Shown one piece after another: positions 27,390 through 35,321 of a stretch of DNA of 64,000 bases. The stretch lies in the NCBI RefSeq assembly GCF_041320705.1, contig NZ_JBGGTQ010000001.1, positions 310,001 through 374,000 on the forward strand, in the 5' to 3' direction. The position numbers and the translations under genes are program-made. The first letter of the stretch is position 1. Every line of letters begins with the position of its first letter. A model generated the notes under the pieces. It was not told the origin of the DNA, made no database searches, and saw nothing but the letters and a program-made list of their open reading frames with translations. The DNA is from Kineococcus mangrovi. Lineage in GTDB: Bacteria; Actinomycetota; Actinomycetes; Actinomycetales; Kineococcaceae.

Positions 27390-28542
27390 TCAACGATCGG
27401 GTCTTCCCTTGTTCAAGCGCACCCTGTCCCCCTCCCTCCACGTCCTGCTCGCCGGTGGCCTGCTGGTCGCGGCCGCGGTCGGTACGGCCGGCTCGGCGAA
27501 CGCCGCCACGTCGACGACCGCGGACTGCCGGCTCAGCGGCGCCACGGGCGCCACGAAGACCACCCCCTTCACCCCCACGGGGATCACCGCCGACGACGGG
27601 CGTGACGACACGGCGGGCCTGCAGTCCGCCATCGACCGCGCCGGCGCCGCTGGCGGCGGGGTCGTGAAGATCCCCCGCGGGACGTTCACCCTCAACGGCC
27701 ACCTGGTGCTGCGCACCGGCGTGAAGCTGCAGGGCAGAGGTTCTGCCACCGTCCTCAAGGCCGGTCCCGGTTTCCTCAGCCACACCGGACCCCGCGGTGG
27801 TTATCCCGTCATCACCACCAACGGCGCGCGCGACGTCACCGTCACCAACCTCGTCGCCGACCAGAGCGGTGACGTGCTCAACGGGAACGTCGACGGTCGC
27901 CTCAGCGAGTACCTCGTCGACGTCCGCGGTTCGGTCAACGCCGTCGTGGACGGGGTGCGGACCCGCAACCCGTTCACGTACTCGATCGTGGCCGCCGACA
28001 GCAAGAACTTCTGCATCACCCGCAGCACCACCCGCAGCGCGACGAACGGCAGGTACGACCAGCTCGACGGGATCCACGTGCTGAACTCCTCCTTCGGTGA
28101 CGTCACCGGCAACGACGTCGACCAGCGCCGGGGAACCGACGGCGATGACGGCCTCGTCGCTCACACGATGAACGGGTCCGTGCACGACGTGCGTTACGTG
28201 GGCAACAGAGTTCGTGGTGGCAACCACGGCTCGGCCATGCAGCTCGCCTACACCAGCAGCAACGACCGCATCTACAACCTCACGATCCAGCGCAACGAGT
28301 TCTGGGGCTCCCCCCTCAGCCTTCGCACCGGGATCTACGGAACCAGCGGCAGCGCCAGCAACATCATCGTCGGTGGCGCCCCCGGCCAGGGCAACGACTT
28401 CCACGACAACGGCGGTAACGCCATCGACTTCGCGGGGAACCTCAGCAGCATCAAGGTCACGCACAACCGACTCTGCAGGAGCGGCTCGGTCCGTGTCGGG
28501 GCCGGCTCGGGGAACCAGACGTTCAGCAACACCGGCTGCTGA
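27370..28542 (+). CDS. Secreted right-handed beta-helix protein, pectate-lyase/GH28-like (copy 2)
   Basis: This protein of up to 390 residues has a signal peptide (LHVLLAGGLLVAAAVGTAGSANA, cut before ATS). The mature beta-helix is strongly similar to the preceding gene: GYPVITTNGARDVTVTNL, RNPFTYSIV, YDQLDGIHVLNSSFGDVTGNDVDQ, GDDGLVAHT and GNHGSAMQLAY. Two Cys near the C-terminus may pair. GTG 27370 gives 390 residues; TTG 27409 gives a more compact signal peptide. Neither has a good ribosome-binding site. A 184-bp gap with several palindromes separates it from copy 1, so it is probably separately regulated. It is the likely extracellular depolymerase or modifying enzyme for the surface glycan. 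Confidence 0.82.
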   Translation: MQAPHCTQRSGLPLFKRTLSPSLHVLLAGGLLVAAAVGTAGSANAATSTTADCRLSGATGATKTTPFTPTGITADDGRDDTAGLQSAIDRAGAAGGGVVKIPRGTFTLNGHLVLRTGVKLQGRGSATVLKAGPGFLSHTGPRGGYPVITTNGARDVTVTNLVADQSGDVLNGNVDGRLSEYLVDVRGSVNAVVDGVRTRNPFTYSIVAADSKNFCITRSTTRSATNGRYDQLDGIHVLNSSFGDVTGNDVDQRRGTDGDDGLVAHTMNGSVHDVRYVGNRVRGGNHGSAMQLAYTSSNDRIYNLTIQRNEFWGSPLSLRTGIYGTSGSASNIIVGGAPGQGNDFHDNGGNAIDFAGNLSSIKVTHNRLCRSGSVRVGAGSGNQTFSNTGC

Positions 28543-28545
28543 CTC

Positions 28546-28566
28546 GCCCCGGTCGAGGCCCGGGGC
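28546..28566 (+). terminator. Hairpin after beta-helix gene 2
   Basis: GCCCCGG and CCGGGGC form a 7-bp stem with a 7-base loop starting four bases past the stop codon. Confidence 0.55.
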
Positions 28567-28773
28567 TGAGGGAGGCTTCCGGGCAACGCTCCCGAGAGAC
28601 TGGTGTTCCACCGCGGTCGCACCCGGGGAACACGGTTCCCGGGACGCACGTGTGAGCTCGGACCGGCTGTTGCGGCGCCCCTGAGCAGCTGAGGCGCTGG
28701 ACCGGGGTGCGGTCGGTGCGTTCGTCCAGGCCGCTGCGCCGCCGGCAGCACGGGGGGGCGTCGCGGCGGCGCC

Positions 28774-28800
28774 GTGGGCCCGGCACGGCGCCGGGCCCAC
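28774..28800. terminator. Strong GC hairpin at the polysaccharide cluster border
   Basis: GTGGGCCCGGC and GCCGGGCCCAC form a perfect 11-bp stem with a 5-base loop. It may terminate transcripts from either side. Confidence 0.6.
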
Positions 28801-28917
28801 GTCCGCCGTCGATGAGCAGGTGGCGTGGTCGGCGGTGCCCACCTCGAGATCGGCGGCCGCGCAGCCGATGCGGATCGCCGGGCTGCGGCGGACCGTGTCG
28901 CGGGCGACGCCGACGCC

Positions 28918-29107
28918 TCAGCCGACCTCCTCGATCGAGACGCCCTCGACGCGGCGCAGGCGTCGGGTCTCGCCCCGGCCCTCCACGGTGACCACGCTCC
29001 TCAGGGGTGCCGGACGCCCGGGCCAGAGGCGCGGCAGGACCCACCCGTCGTCGGCAGGGACAGGTACGGGCTGGTGGACGGGGCGAGGCGGTCCGGCATC
29101 GCACCCC
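28918..29107 (-). pseudogene. Possible C-terminal gene remnant
   Basis: A minus-strand frame ending in TGA at 28918 reads VPVPADDGWVLPRLWPGR and then a tail containing VVTVEGRGETRRLRRV and ending SIEEVG. Its codon choice (G/C-ending) and amino-acid mix look coding, but there is no start codon or ribosome-binding site upstream within the gap. It may be the tail of a decayed gene or a chance frame in GC-rich DNA. No family is recognised. Confidence 0.25.
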
Positions 29108-29162
29108 GTCGTCCCCGCACCGCCCGCCCGCCCGCCCGCGCCGGGGCCGGTAGCGTCCGGGC

Positions 29163-30134
29163 GTGCCCTCCGACGCGACGCCCCGCCCGACCTCCACCCC
29201 CACCCGCTTCGCCGTGCTCGGCACGGGCCACTGGGCCCGCACGACGCACGGCCGTGCCCTGGCGGGCCACCCCGACGTGGAGTTCGCGGGGTTCTGGGGC
29301 CGCGACGCCGACCGCGCGAGAGCGGCCGCGGCGGAGTTCAGGGCCGGCTCCTGGAGCGGGGAGGAGGGCCTGACCGACCTCCTCGGGCGGGTCGACGCCG
29401 TGACCCTGGCCCTGCCGCCGGACGTGCAGGCCGACCTCGCCGTCCGCGCCGCCGACGCAGGTGTCCACGTGCTGCTCGACAAACCCGTCGCGACCGACCT
29501 CGCCGCCGCCGACCGCCTCGCCGAGGCGGTGCAGCGGGGCGGGGTCTCCAGCGTGGAGTTCCTGACCTACCTGTTCATGCCGGAGATCACCGACTGGCTG
29601 GCGCAGATGGCGGCGCTGGCCGCCGAGCACGGCCCCTGGGAGGGCGGGGTGTTCCGCTGGGCCGGGTCGATCGACACCCCCGGCAACCCGTACGCGGGAT
29701 CGCGCTGGCGGCGCGAGCGCGGCGGGCTGTGGGACACCGGCCCGCACGCGCTGTCGATCGTGCGGTCCCTGTTCGGCGAGGTCGTCGCCGTGGCCGCCGC
29801 CCGCGGACCGCGCGACGCGGTGGGTGTCGCCCTGGAGCACCGCGACGGTGCCGGGACGACGCTGTCGCTGACGCTGACCGCCCCCGAGGGCACGGGCGGG
29901 TCGTTCGCGACGGTGTGGGGCCCGGGCGGGCGGCACGACCTGCCCCGGTTCACCGGCACCCCGCCGGAGGGTTTCGCGCGGGCCGTGGACCGGCTGCGCG
30001 CCGCGGCGGCCACCGGTGTCCCGGACGCCCTCGACGTGCGCAACGGCCGCGACGCCGTGGCGGTGCTGGCCGCCGTCGAGGCGCACCTGCGGCGCCCCGA
30101 CGGGACGACACCCGTGCGCCCCGTTCAGCGCTGA
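29163..30134 (+). CDS. Gfo/Idh/MocA family oxidoreductase
   Basis: This 323-residue NAD(P)-dependent dehydrogenase has an N-terminal Rossmann domain opening RFAVLGTGHWARTTHGRALAGH. The family signature is LLDKPVATDLAAADRL (about 106-121, with the EKP-type lysine as DKP). A C-terminal alpha/beta substrate domain follows, including GGLWDTGPHALSIVRSLFG with the catalytic-type His. It is transcribed alone and its last 10 bp overlap the convergent small membrane protein gene. The substrate, a sugar or sugar derivative, cannot be deduced. It is one of four such proteins in the window. Confidence 0.87.
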   Translation: MPSDATPRPTSTPTRFAVLGTGHWARTTHGRALAGHPDVEFAGFWGRDADRARAAAAEFRAGSWSGEEGLTDLLGRVDAVTLALPPDVQADLAVRAADAGVHVLLDKPVATDLAAADRLAEAVQRGGVSSVEFLTYLFMPEITDWLAQMAALAAEHGPWEGGVFRWAGSIDTPGNPYAGSRWRRERGGLWDTGPHALSIVRSLFGEVVAVAAARGPRDAVGVALEHRDGAGTTLSLTLTAPEGTGGSFATVWGPGGRHDLPRFTGTPPEGFARAVDRLRAAAATGVPDALDVRNGRDAVAVLAAVEAHLRRPDGTTPVRPVQR

Positions 30135-30385
30135 GCCGGCGGCTCCTGCTCCGGGCCGGCCCCCTGGGCCTGTGCCGCCGCGCGCTCCTCCTGCTCCAGC
30201 CGGGCGCGGTGGTTCACCCGCTGGATGCGCCGGGCCATGCTGCGGCCGAGGAAGTAGACCGCGACCGCGAGGACGAACAGGGCGACGAAACCCCACAGGC
30301 CCGGGGTGACGAGGTCGGCGTCCACCTTCGGCGTCCCGGTGCCGCTCGGCGTGGGCGTCGCGGCGAGCACGAGCGCCGTGGTCAC
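30125..30385 (-). CDS. Small single-pass membrane protein downstream of mca
   Basis: This 86-residue protein has a Thr/Pro-rich N-terminus, one membrane helix (LWGFVALFVLAVAVYFLG, about 29-46), a basic stop-transfer (RSMARRIQRVNHRARLEQEER) and a Gln/Glu/Ala tail. The GTG overlaps the mca stop by GTGA, so the two are coupled. A small membrane protein of similar size (Rv1083) also neighbours mca in mycobacteria. The function is unknown; the conserved linkage suggests a role near mycothiol-dependent detoxification or simply shared expression. Confidence 0.75.
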   Translation of the reverse strand: MTTALVLAATPTPSGTGTPKVDADLVTPGLWGFVALFVLAVAVYFLGRSMARRIQRVNHRARLEQEERAAAQAQGAGPEQEPPAQR

Positions 30386-31266
30386 CGGTCCTCCCGCAGC
30401 CCGGCGAACAGGTCGTCCTCGGGCACCGTCGTCGGGACGTGGCTGATCGCGAGGTGGTAGTCCTCGGTCGGCCACAGCTCCCGCTGCAGGTCCAGCGGGA
30501 CCCCGAAGAACCAGCCGTCGGGGTCGATCTGCGTGGCGTGCGCCAGCAGGGCGCGATCGCGCGTCTCGAAGAACTCCCCGCACTGCACGCGCGTGGTGAT
30601 CTCCAGCTCCCTGCGCTTGCCCGGTTCCTCCTCGGCGATGCGCTTCATCCACTCCGCGAACGGGGACTCCTCGCCCCGCGCGATGAGCGCCTCGTGGAAG
30701 GTGCGCATCCGGTCCCGCGAGAAGCTCGCGTGGTAGTAGAGCTTGGAGGTCCGCCACGCGGGCCCGGCCTGCGGGAACCGGTCGGCGTCGGCCGCGGCGT
30801 GGAAGGCCGCGAAGGACACCGTGTGGGTCATGATGTGGTCCGGGTGGGGGTACCCGCCGGACTCGTCGTACGTCGTCATGACGTGCGGGCGGAACTCGCG
30901 CACGACGTGCACGAGCGCGTCGACGGTGAACTCCTCCGGCGTCAGCGCGAAGCACCCCGCCGGCAGCGGCGGCAGCGGGTCGCCCTCGGGCAGCCCGGAG
31001 TCGACGTACCCGAGCCAGCGGTGCTGGACCCCGAGGATGCGGGCCGCCTCGGCCATCTCGTGGCGCCGGTACTCCCCCATGTCGCGCAGCAGCTGCGCGT
31101 TCTCCTTCAGCCGCGGGTTGAGCACGTCCCCGCGCTCGCCGCCCGTGCACGACACGACGAGCACCTCGACGCCCTCGGCCACGTACCTGGCCATGGACGC
31201 CGCACCCTTGCTGGACTCGTCGTCCGGGTGGGCATGCACGGCCATGAGCCGCAACGTCTCCGCCAC
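30382..31266 (-). CDS. mca: Mycothiol S-conjugate amidase
   Basis: This 294-residue zinc amidase cleaves mycothiol S-conjugates into a mercapturic acid, which is exported, and GlcN-Ins, which is recycled. The PIG-L fold carries zinc ligands in HAHPDDESS (11-19) and GGYPHPDHIMTH (137-148, His144). CTGGERGDVLNPRL and the Lys-rich C-terminal part distinguish Mca from the related deacetylase MshB. GTG 31266 has AGAGGAG upstream and matches the family's N-terminus; the longer frame from 31362 is not supported. The gene marks the organism as a mycothiol-producing actinobacterium. It is divergent from the DUF4307 gene. Confidence 0.95.
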   Translation of the reverse strand: MAETLRLMAVHAHPDDESSKGAASMARYVAEGVEVLVVSCTGGERGDVLNPRLKENAQLLRDMGEYRRHEMAEAARILGVQHRWLGYVDSGLPEGDPLPPLPAGCFALTPEEFTVDALVHVVREFRPHVMTTYDESGGYPHPDHIMTHTVSFAAFHAAADADRFPQAGPAWRTSKLYYHASFSRDRMRTFHEALIARGEESPFAEWMKRIAEEEPGKRRELEITTRVQCGEFFETRDRALLAHATQIDPDGWFFGVPLDLQRELWPTEDYHLAISHVPTTVPEDDLFAGLREDR

Positions 31267-31387
31267 CGTGGCTCCTCTCACACTCTCCGGCGTCGCGACC
31301 TCCCGGCGTGGGGTGCGACCATCGAGGTCCATCTTCGCCGATCCGCGGTGCCGCACGAGCACCGCCCTCCACCTCGGGAGCCACCCT

Positions 31388-31816
31388 GTGAGCCCGTCCC
31401 GGTCCGACGTCCCGGCGGACGTGCTGGCGCAGCGGTACGGACGGCGCCCCCGCCCCGAGCAGCCGTGGTACCGGCGCCCGGCCCGGCTCGCGGCGGCCGT
31501 CGTCGGCGGCCTGCTCGTGCTGGCCTACGGCGGGTGGCTCGCGGTCGCGCAGTCCCAGGGCCCCTCCTTCACCGAGATCAGCCACCAGGTCGTCGACGAC
31601 CGCACCGCGCAGATCCGCTTCAGCGTGACCCGGCCCGCCGGGACGCAGGTGCGCTGCCAGGTGCACGCCCTCGACTCCTCCTCCGCGGAGGTGGGTCTCG
31701 TCCAGGTCGACTTGCCCGCCTCGCAGGACACCGACGTCCAGGAGTCCGTGCAGGTCAGGACCACCTCGCGGGCCGTCACGGTGGGGGTCGAGTCCTGTTC
31801 AGCGGTGGAGCGCTGA
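31388..31816 (+). CDS. DUF4307 membrane protein
   Basis: This 142-residue protein has a short cytosolic N-terminus (VLAQRYGRRPRPEQPWYRRP), one membrane helix (about 34-54) and an extracytoplasmic beta-rich domain of about 85 residues with VRCQVHALDSSSAEVG and a C-terminal Cys. GTG is chosen for the upstream GGGAG. DUF4307 proteins sit between mca and greA throughout Actinobacteria (Rv1081c position). The two cysteines could form a disulfide outside the membrane. The function is unknown. Confidence 0.85.
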   Translation: MSPSRSDVPADVLAQRYGRRPRPEQPWYRRPARLAAAVVGGLLVLAYGGWLAVAQSQGPSFTEISHQVVDDRTAQIRFSVTRPAGTQVRCQVHALDSSSAEVGLVQVDLPASQDTDVQESVQVRTTSRAVTVGVESCSAVER

Positions 31817-31828
31817 GCGTTCCGGAGC

Positions 31829-31890
31829 TAGTCTGGGCGTTTCGAGTCGCTCGCTCCCGCGGTCGCGGGGCCGGGCGACTCGGTTTTTTG
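31829..31890 (+). promoter_or_regulatory. greA leader: -10-like TAGTCT, then hairpin and T6 tract
   Basis: TAGTCT (31829-31834) would start a transcript near 31841. An 8-bp outer stem follows (CGAGTCGC 31843-31850 with GCGACTCG 31875-31882) enclosing an inner hairpin (CCCGC/GCGGG, 31856-31869), and TTTTTT at 31884-31889. This is a textbook intrinsic terminator, rare in this GC-rich window, 50 bases before the greA start. It ends the DUF4307 transcript, attenuates greA, or both. The -35 match is poor. Confidence 0.6.
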
Positions 31891-31939
31891 CGCCGGGGTG
31901 CAGGAGGCACCCCGACAGGTACGTGACAGGGAGCAGACC

Positions 31940-32437
31940 GTGAGCGAGACGACCACCGGCAGCACCACGTGGCTGACCCAGGACGCCTACGACCGGCTCA
32001 AGGGCGAGTACGAGCACCTCTCCGGTGAGGGCCGCACGGAGCTCGCCAAGCGCATCGAGCAGGCGCGCGAGGAGGGCGACCTGAAGGAGAACGCGGGCTA
32101 CCACGCGGCCAAGGAGGAGCAGGGCAAGCAGGAGCTGCGCATCCGCCAGCTGCGGCACCTGCTCGAGACCGCTCAGGTCGGCGAGGCGCCGGCGTCGGCC
32201 GCCGGCGAGGTCGGGCTCGGCCACGTCGTGACGGTGGAGCTGGCCGGGGACGAGATGACGTTCCTGCTGGGCAGCCGCGAGATGGGCGACGCCGCCGGTC
32301 TGGACGTGTACTCGGAGAAGTCCCCGCTGGGTTCGGCGATCCTCGGGAAGAAGGCGGGCGACGAGGTCGCCTACACCGCCCCCAGCGGCAAGGAGTTCCC
32401 GGTCAAGGTCGTGGACACCAAGCCCTACACCGGCTGA
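31940..32437 (+). CDS. greA: Transcription elongation factor GreA
   Basis: This 165-residue factor enters the RNA polymerase secondary channel and stimulates cleavage of backtracked RNA. An N-terminal antiparallel coiled coil (about 10-85) carries the acidic tip residues in AREEGDLKENAGYHAAKEEQG, and a C-terminal FKBP-like domain ends ILGKKAGDEVAYTAPSGKEFPVKV. The length is normal for actinobacterial GreA. Its start is GTG. A hairpin with a T tract lies in the leader, reminiscent of the attenuated greA leader of E. coli, though the sequences are unrelated. Confidence 0.96.
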   Translation: MSETTTGSTTWLTQDAYDRLKGEYEHLSGEGRTELAKRIEQAREEGDLKENAGYHAAKEEQGKQELRIRQLRHLLETAQVGEAPASAAGEVGLGHVVTVELAGDEMTFLLGSREMGDAAGLDVYSEKSPLGSAILGKKAGDEVAYTAPSGKEFPVKVVDTKPYTG

Positions 32438-32451
32438 GCGACGGACCCCGC

Positions 32452-32497
32452 GTCCGGACGCCGTCCGGGCGCACCGCCGCCCGGGGGGCGTCCGGAC
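32452..32497. terminator. Bidirectional terminator between greA and the PerM-type gene
   Basis: A 20-bp stem with two central mismatches (32452-32471 with 32478-32497) and a 6-base loop sits between the convergent gene ends. Confidence 0.75.
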
Positions 32498-32510
32498 ACC
32501 CGGCCCCCTC

Positions 32511-33704
32511 TCAGCGCTCCACCGGGTCGGCCTGCGTCCCGCCCTCGACGTCCTCGTGCTCGGTCCCGTCGTTCGGGGCCGGTTCGTCGGGAGCCAGGGG
32601 TGCGTCCGAGGCGGTGATCTCCTCGACCTCCTCGTCCGGCCGGCCGCCGCGGGCCAGGGTCGAGATCCCGGACTTCAGCACCGCCACCGTCGGGACGGCG
32701 AACAGCGCGCCCACGATCCCGAAGACCGACGCCCCGCCGGCCACCGCGAGGATGACGGCGAGCGGGTGCACCGCGACGGCGCGGCCCATGAGGAACGGTT
32801 GCAGCAGGTGGCTCTCGATCTGCTGCACGAGCAGCACCACGCCGAGCATGATGAGCGCGGTCACGAAGTCGTGCGCGACCAGCGCGACGAGGACGGCCAC
32901 CGTCCCGGACAGCAGCGCCCCCACGATGGGGATGAACGCGCCGAGGAAGACGAGCAGACCCAGCGAGGTCGCCAGCGGCACCTGCAGGATCGCCGCCCCG
33001 ATCGCGACGCCCACCCCGTCGGTGAAGGCGACGACGATCGTGGCGCGCATGTAGTGCGTCAGCGTCACCCAGGACTGCCGGGACGCGTCGTCGAGCGGAT
33101 CACGGGCGGGGACCGGCAGCAGGTGCAGCAGCCAGGACCAGATGCGCCGGCCCTCCAGCAGGAAGAAGAACGCCGTGAACAGGCAGATGAAGAAACCGGC
33201 GATGACGTGCCCGGCCGTCGCGACGACACCGGTGGCGCCCGCGATGAGGGTCTCGCGGTTCTGCGAGATCGCGTCCTGCGCCTGCTGGACGTAGTCGGAG
33301 ATCGCCGTCGACGTCAGGTGCAGCGGGCCGTCGGACAGCCAGCGCTCCACCTCCGAGACGCCCTGGGCGGCCTGCTGCTGCAGCTGCGGGAACTGCTCGG
33401 AGGCCTGCGAGCCGACGATGGTGACCAGGCCCGCGACGACACCGGCCGTGACGAGCATCGTCACCAGGACCGACAGCCCCCGCGGCACCCGCAGGCGGTG
33501 GTGCAGCCGGTTGACCACCGGCGCCAGCAGCGCCGTGACGAGCAGGGCGATGAGGACCGGGATGACGATCTCGGAGACGAAGCTCAGGCCGTAGGCCAGC
33601 AGCACGACGCCGGCGACGACGACGAGGAACCGCCAGGACCACTCCGCCGCCAGCCGCACCGCGGGGCTGACGTAGGGGCGCTGATCGGGGGACGACGGTC
33701 GCAC
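32511..33704 (-). CDS. AI-2E family (PerM/YdiK-type) membrane transporter
   Basis: This 397-residue membrane protein has about eight helices. A helix pair near 27-70 (VVLLAYGLSFVSEIVIPVLIALLVTALLAPVV) precedes a soluble segment of about 90 residues. The conserved C-terminal core contains GLLVFLGAFIPIVGALLSG, VQQIESHLLQPFLMGRAVAVHPLAVILAVAGG and GIVGALFAVP. The final 55 residues are acidic and cytosolic. Members are annotated as autoinducer-2 exporters, but several are sodium/proton antiporters or of unknown substrate. It is divergent from the MoxR ATPase gene. Confidence 0.88.
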   Translation of the reverse strand: MRPSSPDQRPYVSPAVRLAAEWSWRFLVVVAGVVLLAYGLSFVSEIVIPVLIALLVTALLAPVVNRLHHRLRVPRGLSVLVTMLVTAGVVAGLVTIVGSQASEQFPQLQQQAAQGVSEVERWLSDGPLHLTSTAISDYVQQAQDAISQNRETLIAGATGVVATAGHVIAGFFICLFTAFFFLLEGRRIWSWLLHLLPVPARDPLDDASRQSWVTLTHYMRATIVVAFTDGVGVAIGAAILQVPLATSLGLLVFLGAFIPIVGALLSGTVAVLVALVAHDFVTALIMLGVVLLVQQIESHLLQPFLMGRAVAVHPLAVILAVAGGASVFGIVGALFAVPTVAVLKSGISTLARGGRPDEEVEEITASDAPLAPDEPAPNDGTEHEDVEGGTQADPVER

Positions 33705-33893
33705 GGGGTCATCCTGCCCCTGCGGCTCCTGCGCGGGCGCGCGGTGCGGAGCACGCGCACGAGTCCGTCACACCCGAGCACGCACGAGCACGCGGCAGCA
33801 CGCGCGAGCGCGCGGTGGCCCCGGACCGGTCCCGGATCCACCGGGGACCGGTACCCGTGGCCGTTCGGCGCGCACGGACGTAGGTTCGCCCGT

Positions 33894-35321
33894 GTGAGCA
33901 CCCGCGAGACGTCCACGCTCCCCCTGCAACCCCCCGCCGACCTGCCCCGCACGCTCGGCGCCCTGCGCGCCTCCGGCCACGAGCACCGCTCCGTCAAGGA
34001 GGAGCTGCGCGCCAACCTCGTCGAACGCCTGCGCGCCGGGCAGGACCGATTCCCCGGTGTCGTCGGCTACGAGGACACCGTCGCGCCCGAGCTCGAGCGG
34101 GCCCTGCTGGCCGGGCACGACGTCGTCCTGCTCGGTGAACGCGGCCAGGGCAAGACGCGCCTGCTGCGCTCCCTCGTGGGCCTGCTCGACGAGTGGACCC
34201 CCGTCATCGAGGGCTCCGAGCTCAACGAGCACCCCTACGCCCCGCTGACGCCGGCGTCCCGGCGGCGCGTGGTGGCCGAGGGCGACGACCTGCCGGTGCA
34301 GTGGCTGCACCGCTCGCTGCGCTACGGCGAGAAGCTCGCCACGCCCGACACCTCCGTCGGCGACCTCATCGGCGACGTCGACCCCGTCAAGGTGGCCGAG
34401 GGACGCACCCTCGGGGACCCCGAGACGATCCACTTCGGCCTCGTCCCCCGTACCAACCGCGGGGTCTTCGCCATCAACGAGCTGCCCGACCTCGCCGAGC
34501 GCATCCAGGTCGCGCTGCTCAACGTGCTGGAGGAGCGCGACATCCAGGTCCGCGGCTACCAGCTGCGGCTGCCGCTGGACCTGCTGCTCGTCGCCAGCGC
34601 CAACCCGGAGGACTACACCAACCGCGGGCGGATCATCACCCCGCTCAAGGACCGCTTCGGCGCCGAGGTCCGCACCCACTACCCCCTCGAGCTGTCCCTG
34701 GAGGTGGACCTCGTCCGGCAGGAGGCCGCCACGGTGGCCGAGGTGCCCGAGCACCTGCTGGAGGTCATCGCCCGCTTCACCCGCGGGGTCCGCGAGTCCC
34801 CCTCGGTCGACCCCGCCTCGGGCGTCTCGGCCCGCTTCTCCATCGCCGCGGCCGAGACCGTCTCGGCGGCCGCGCTGCGCCGGCACGCCCTGTCCGGGGA
34901 GGCGACCGAGCCGGTGGCGCGCGTCGGGGACCTGCACACCGTCGTCAGCGTGCTCGGCGGCAAGGTCGAGTTCGAGCAGGGCGAGGAGGGCCGGGAGGTC
35001 GAGGTCCTGGAGCACCTGCTGCGCACGGCCATCGCGGAGACGTACCGGTCGCTGCTGGGCGGGGCGGAGCTGTCGGGCTTCTCCGAGCTCGTCACCGAGG
35101 GCAAGACCATCGAGACGGGCGACCTGGTGCCCGCCGAGCGGCTGCTCGAGCAGGTCGGGACGGTCCCCGGTCTCGCGCAGGTCCTGGACCGGCTGGGACT
35201 GGCCGACGCCACCCCCGGCCGGGCGGCGTCGGGGGTGGAGTTCGTCCTGGAGTCCCTGCACCTGACCCGTCGCCTGGACAAGCTCGTCCTCGACGACGGG
35301 CGGACGGTCTACGGCAGCTGA
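33894..35321 (+). CDS. MoxR/magnesium-chelatase-type AAA+ ATPase
   Basis: This 475-residue cytosolic AAA+ protein has Walker A GERGQGKT at 81-88, a Walker B-like GVFAINELPDL near 196, and sensor-1 ASANPEDYTNRGR. The GTG start follows a C-rich leader; upstream in-frame sequence is anti-parallel to the PerM-type gene and not coding. It resembles the ChlI-like protein encoded beside a large VWA protein in other actinobacteria (Rv0958 with Rv0959). Here the probable partner is at 37804, separated by two minus-strand genes. Such ATPase/VWA pairs act as chaperone-like remodelling machines; the client is unknown. Confidence 0.87.
   Translation: MSTRETSTLPLQPPADLPRTLGALRASGHEHRSVKEELRANLVERLRAGQDRFPGVVGYEDTVAPELERALLAGHDVVLLGERGQGKTRLLRSLVGLLDEWTPVIEGSELNEHPYAPLTPASRRRVVAEGDDLPVQWLHRSLRYGEKLATPDTSVGDLIGDVDPVKVAEGRTLGDPETIHFGLVPRTNRGVFAINELPDLAERIQVALLNVLEERDIQVRGYQLRLPLDLLLVASANPEDYTNRGRIITPLKDRFGAEVRTHYPLELSLEVDLVRQEAATVAEVPEHLLEVIARFTRGVRESPSVDPASGVSARFSIAAAETVSAAALRRHALSGEATEPVARVGDLHTVVSVLGGKVEFEQGEEGREVEVLEHLLRTAIAETYRSLLGGAELSGFSELVTEGKTIETGDLVPAERLLEQVGTVPGLAQVLDRLGLADATPGRAASGVEFVLESLHLTRRLDKLVLDDGRTVYGS

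Larger units (their letters stand above)
28543..29162. other. 620-bp region without an intact gene
   Basis: No complete gene is supported. It contains two hairpins (28546-28566 and 28774-28800) and, on the minus strand, a short coding-like tail ending at 28918. It forms the right border of the polysaccharide cluster, where the conserved block resumes after one further Gfo/Idh gene. Confidence 0.5.

Noticed and set aside
33760-33825. Short CRISPR-like repetition of GAGCACGC
   Set aside because: The copies are 8 bases, irregularly spaced and without unique spacers. It is a GC-rich low-complexity leader.
32556-33893. N-terminal extension of the MoxR ATPase
   Set aside because: It lies antisense to the PerM-type gene and reads as charged low-complexity sequence. 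The conserved protein begins at GTG 33894.
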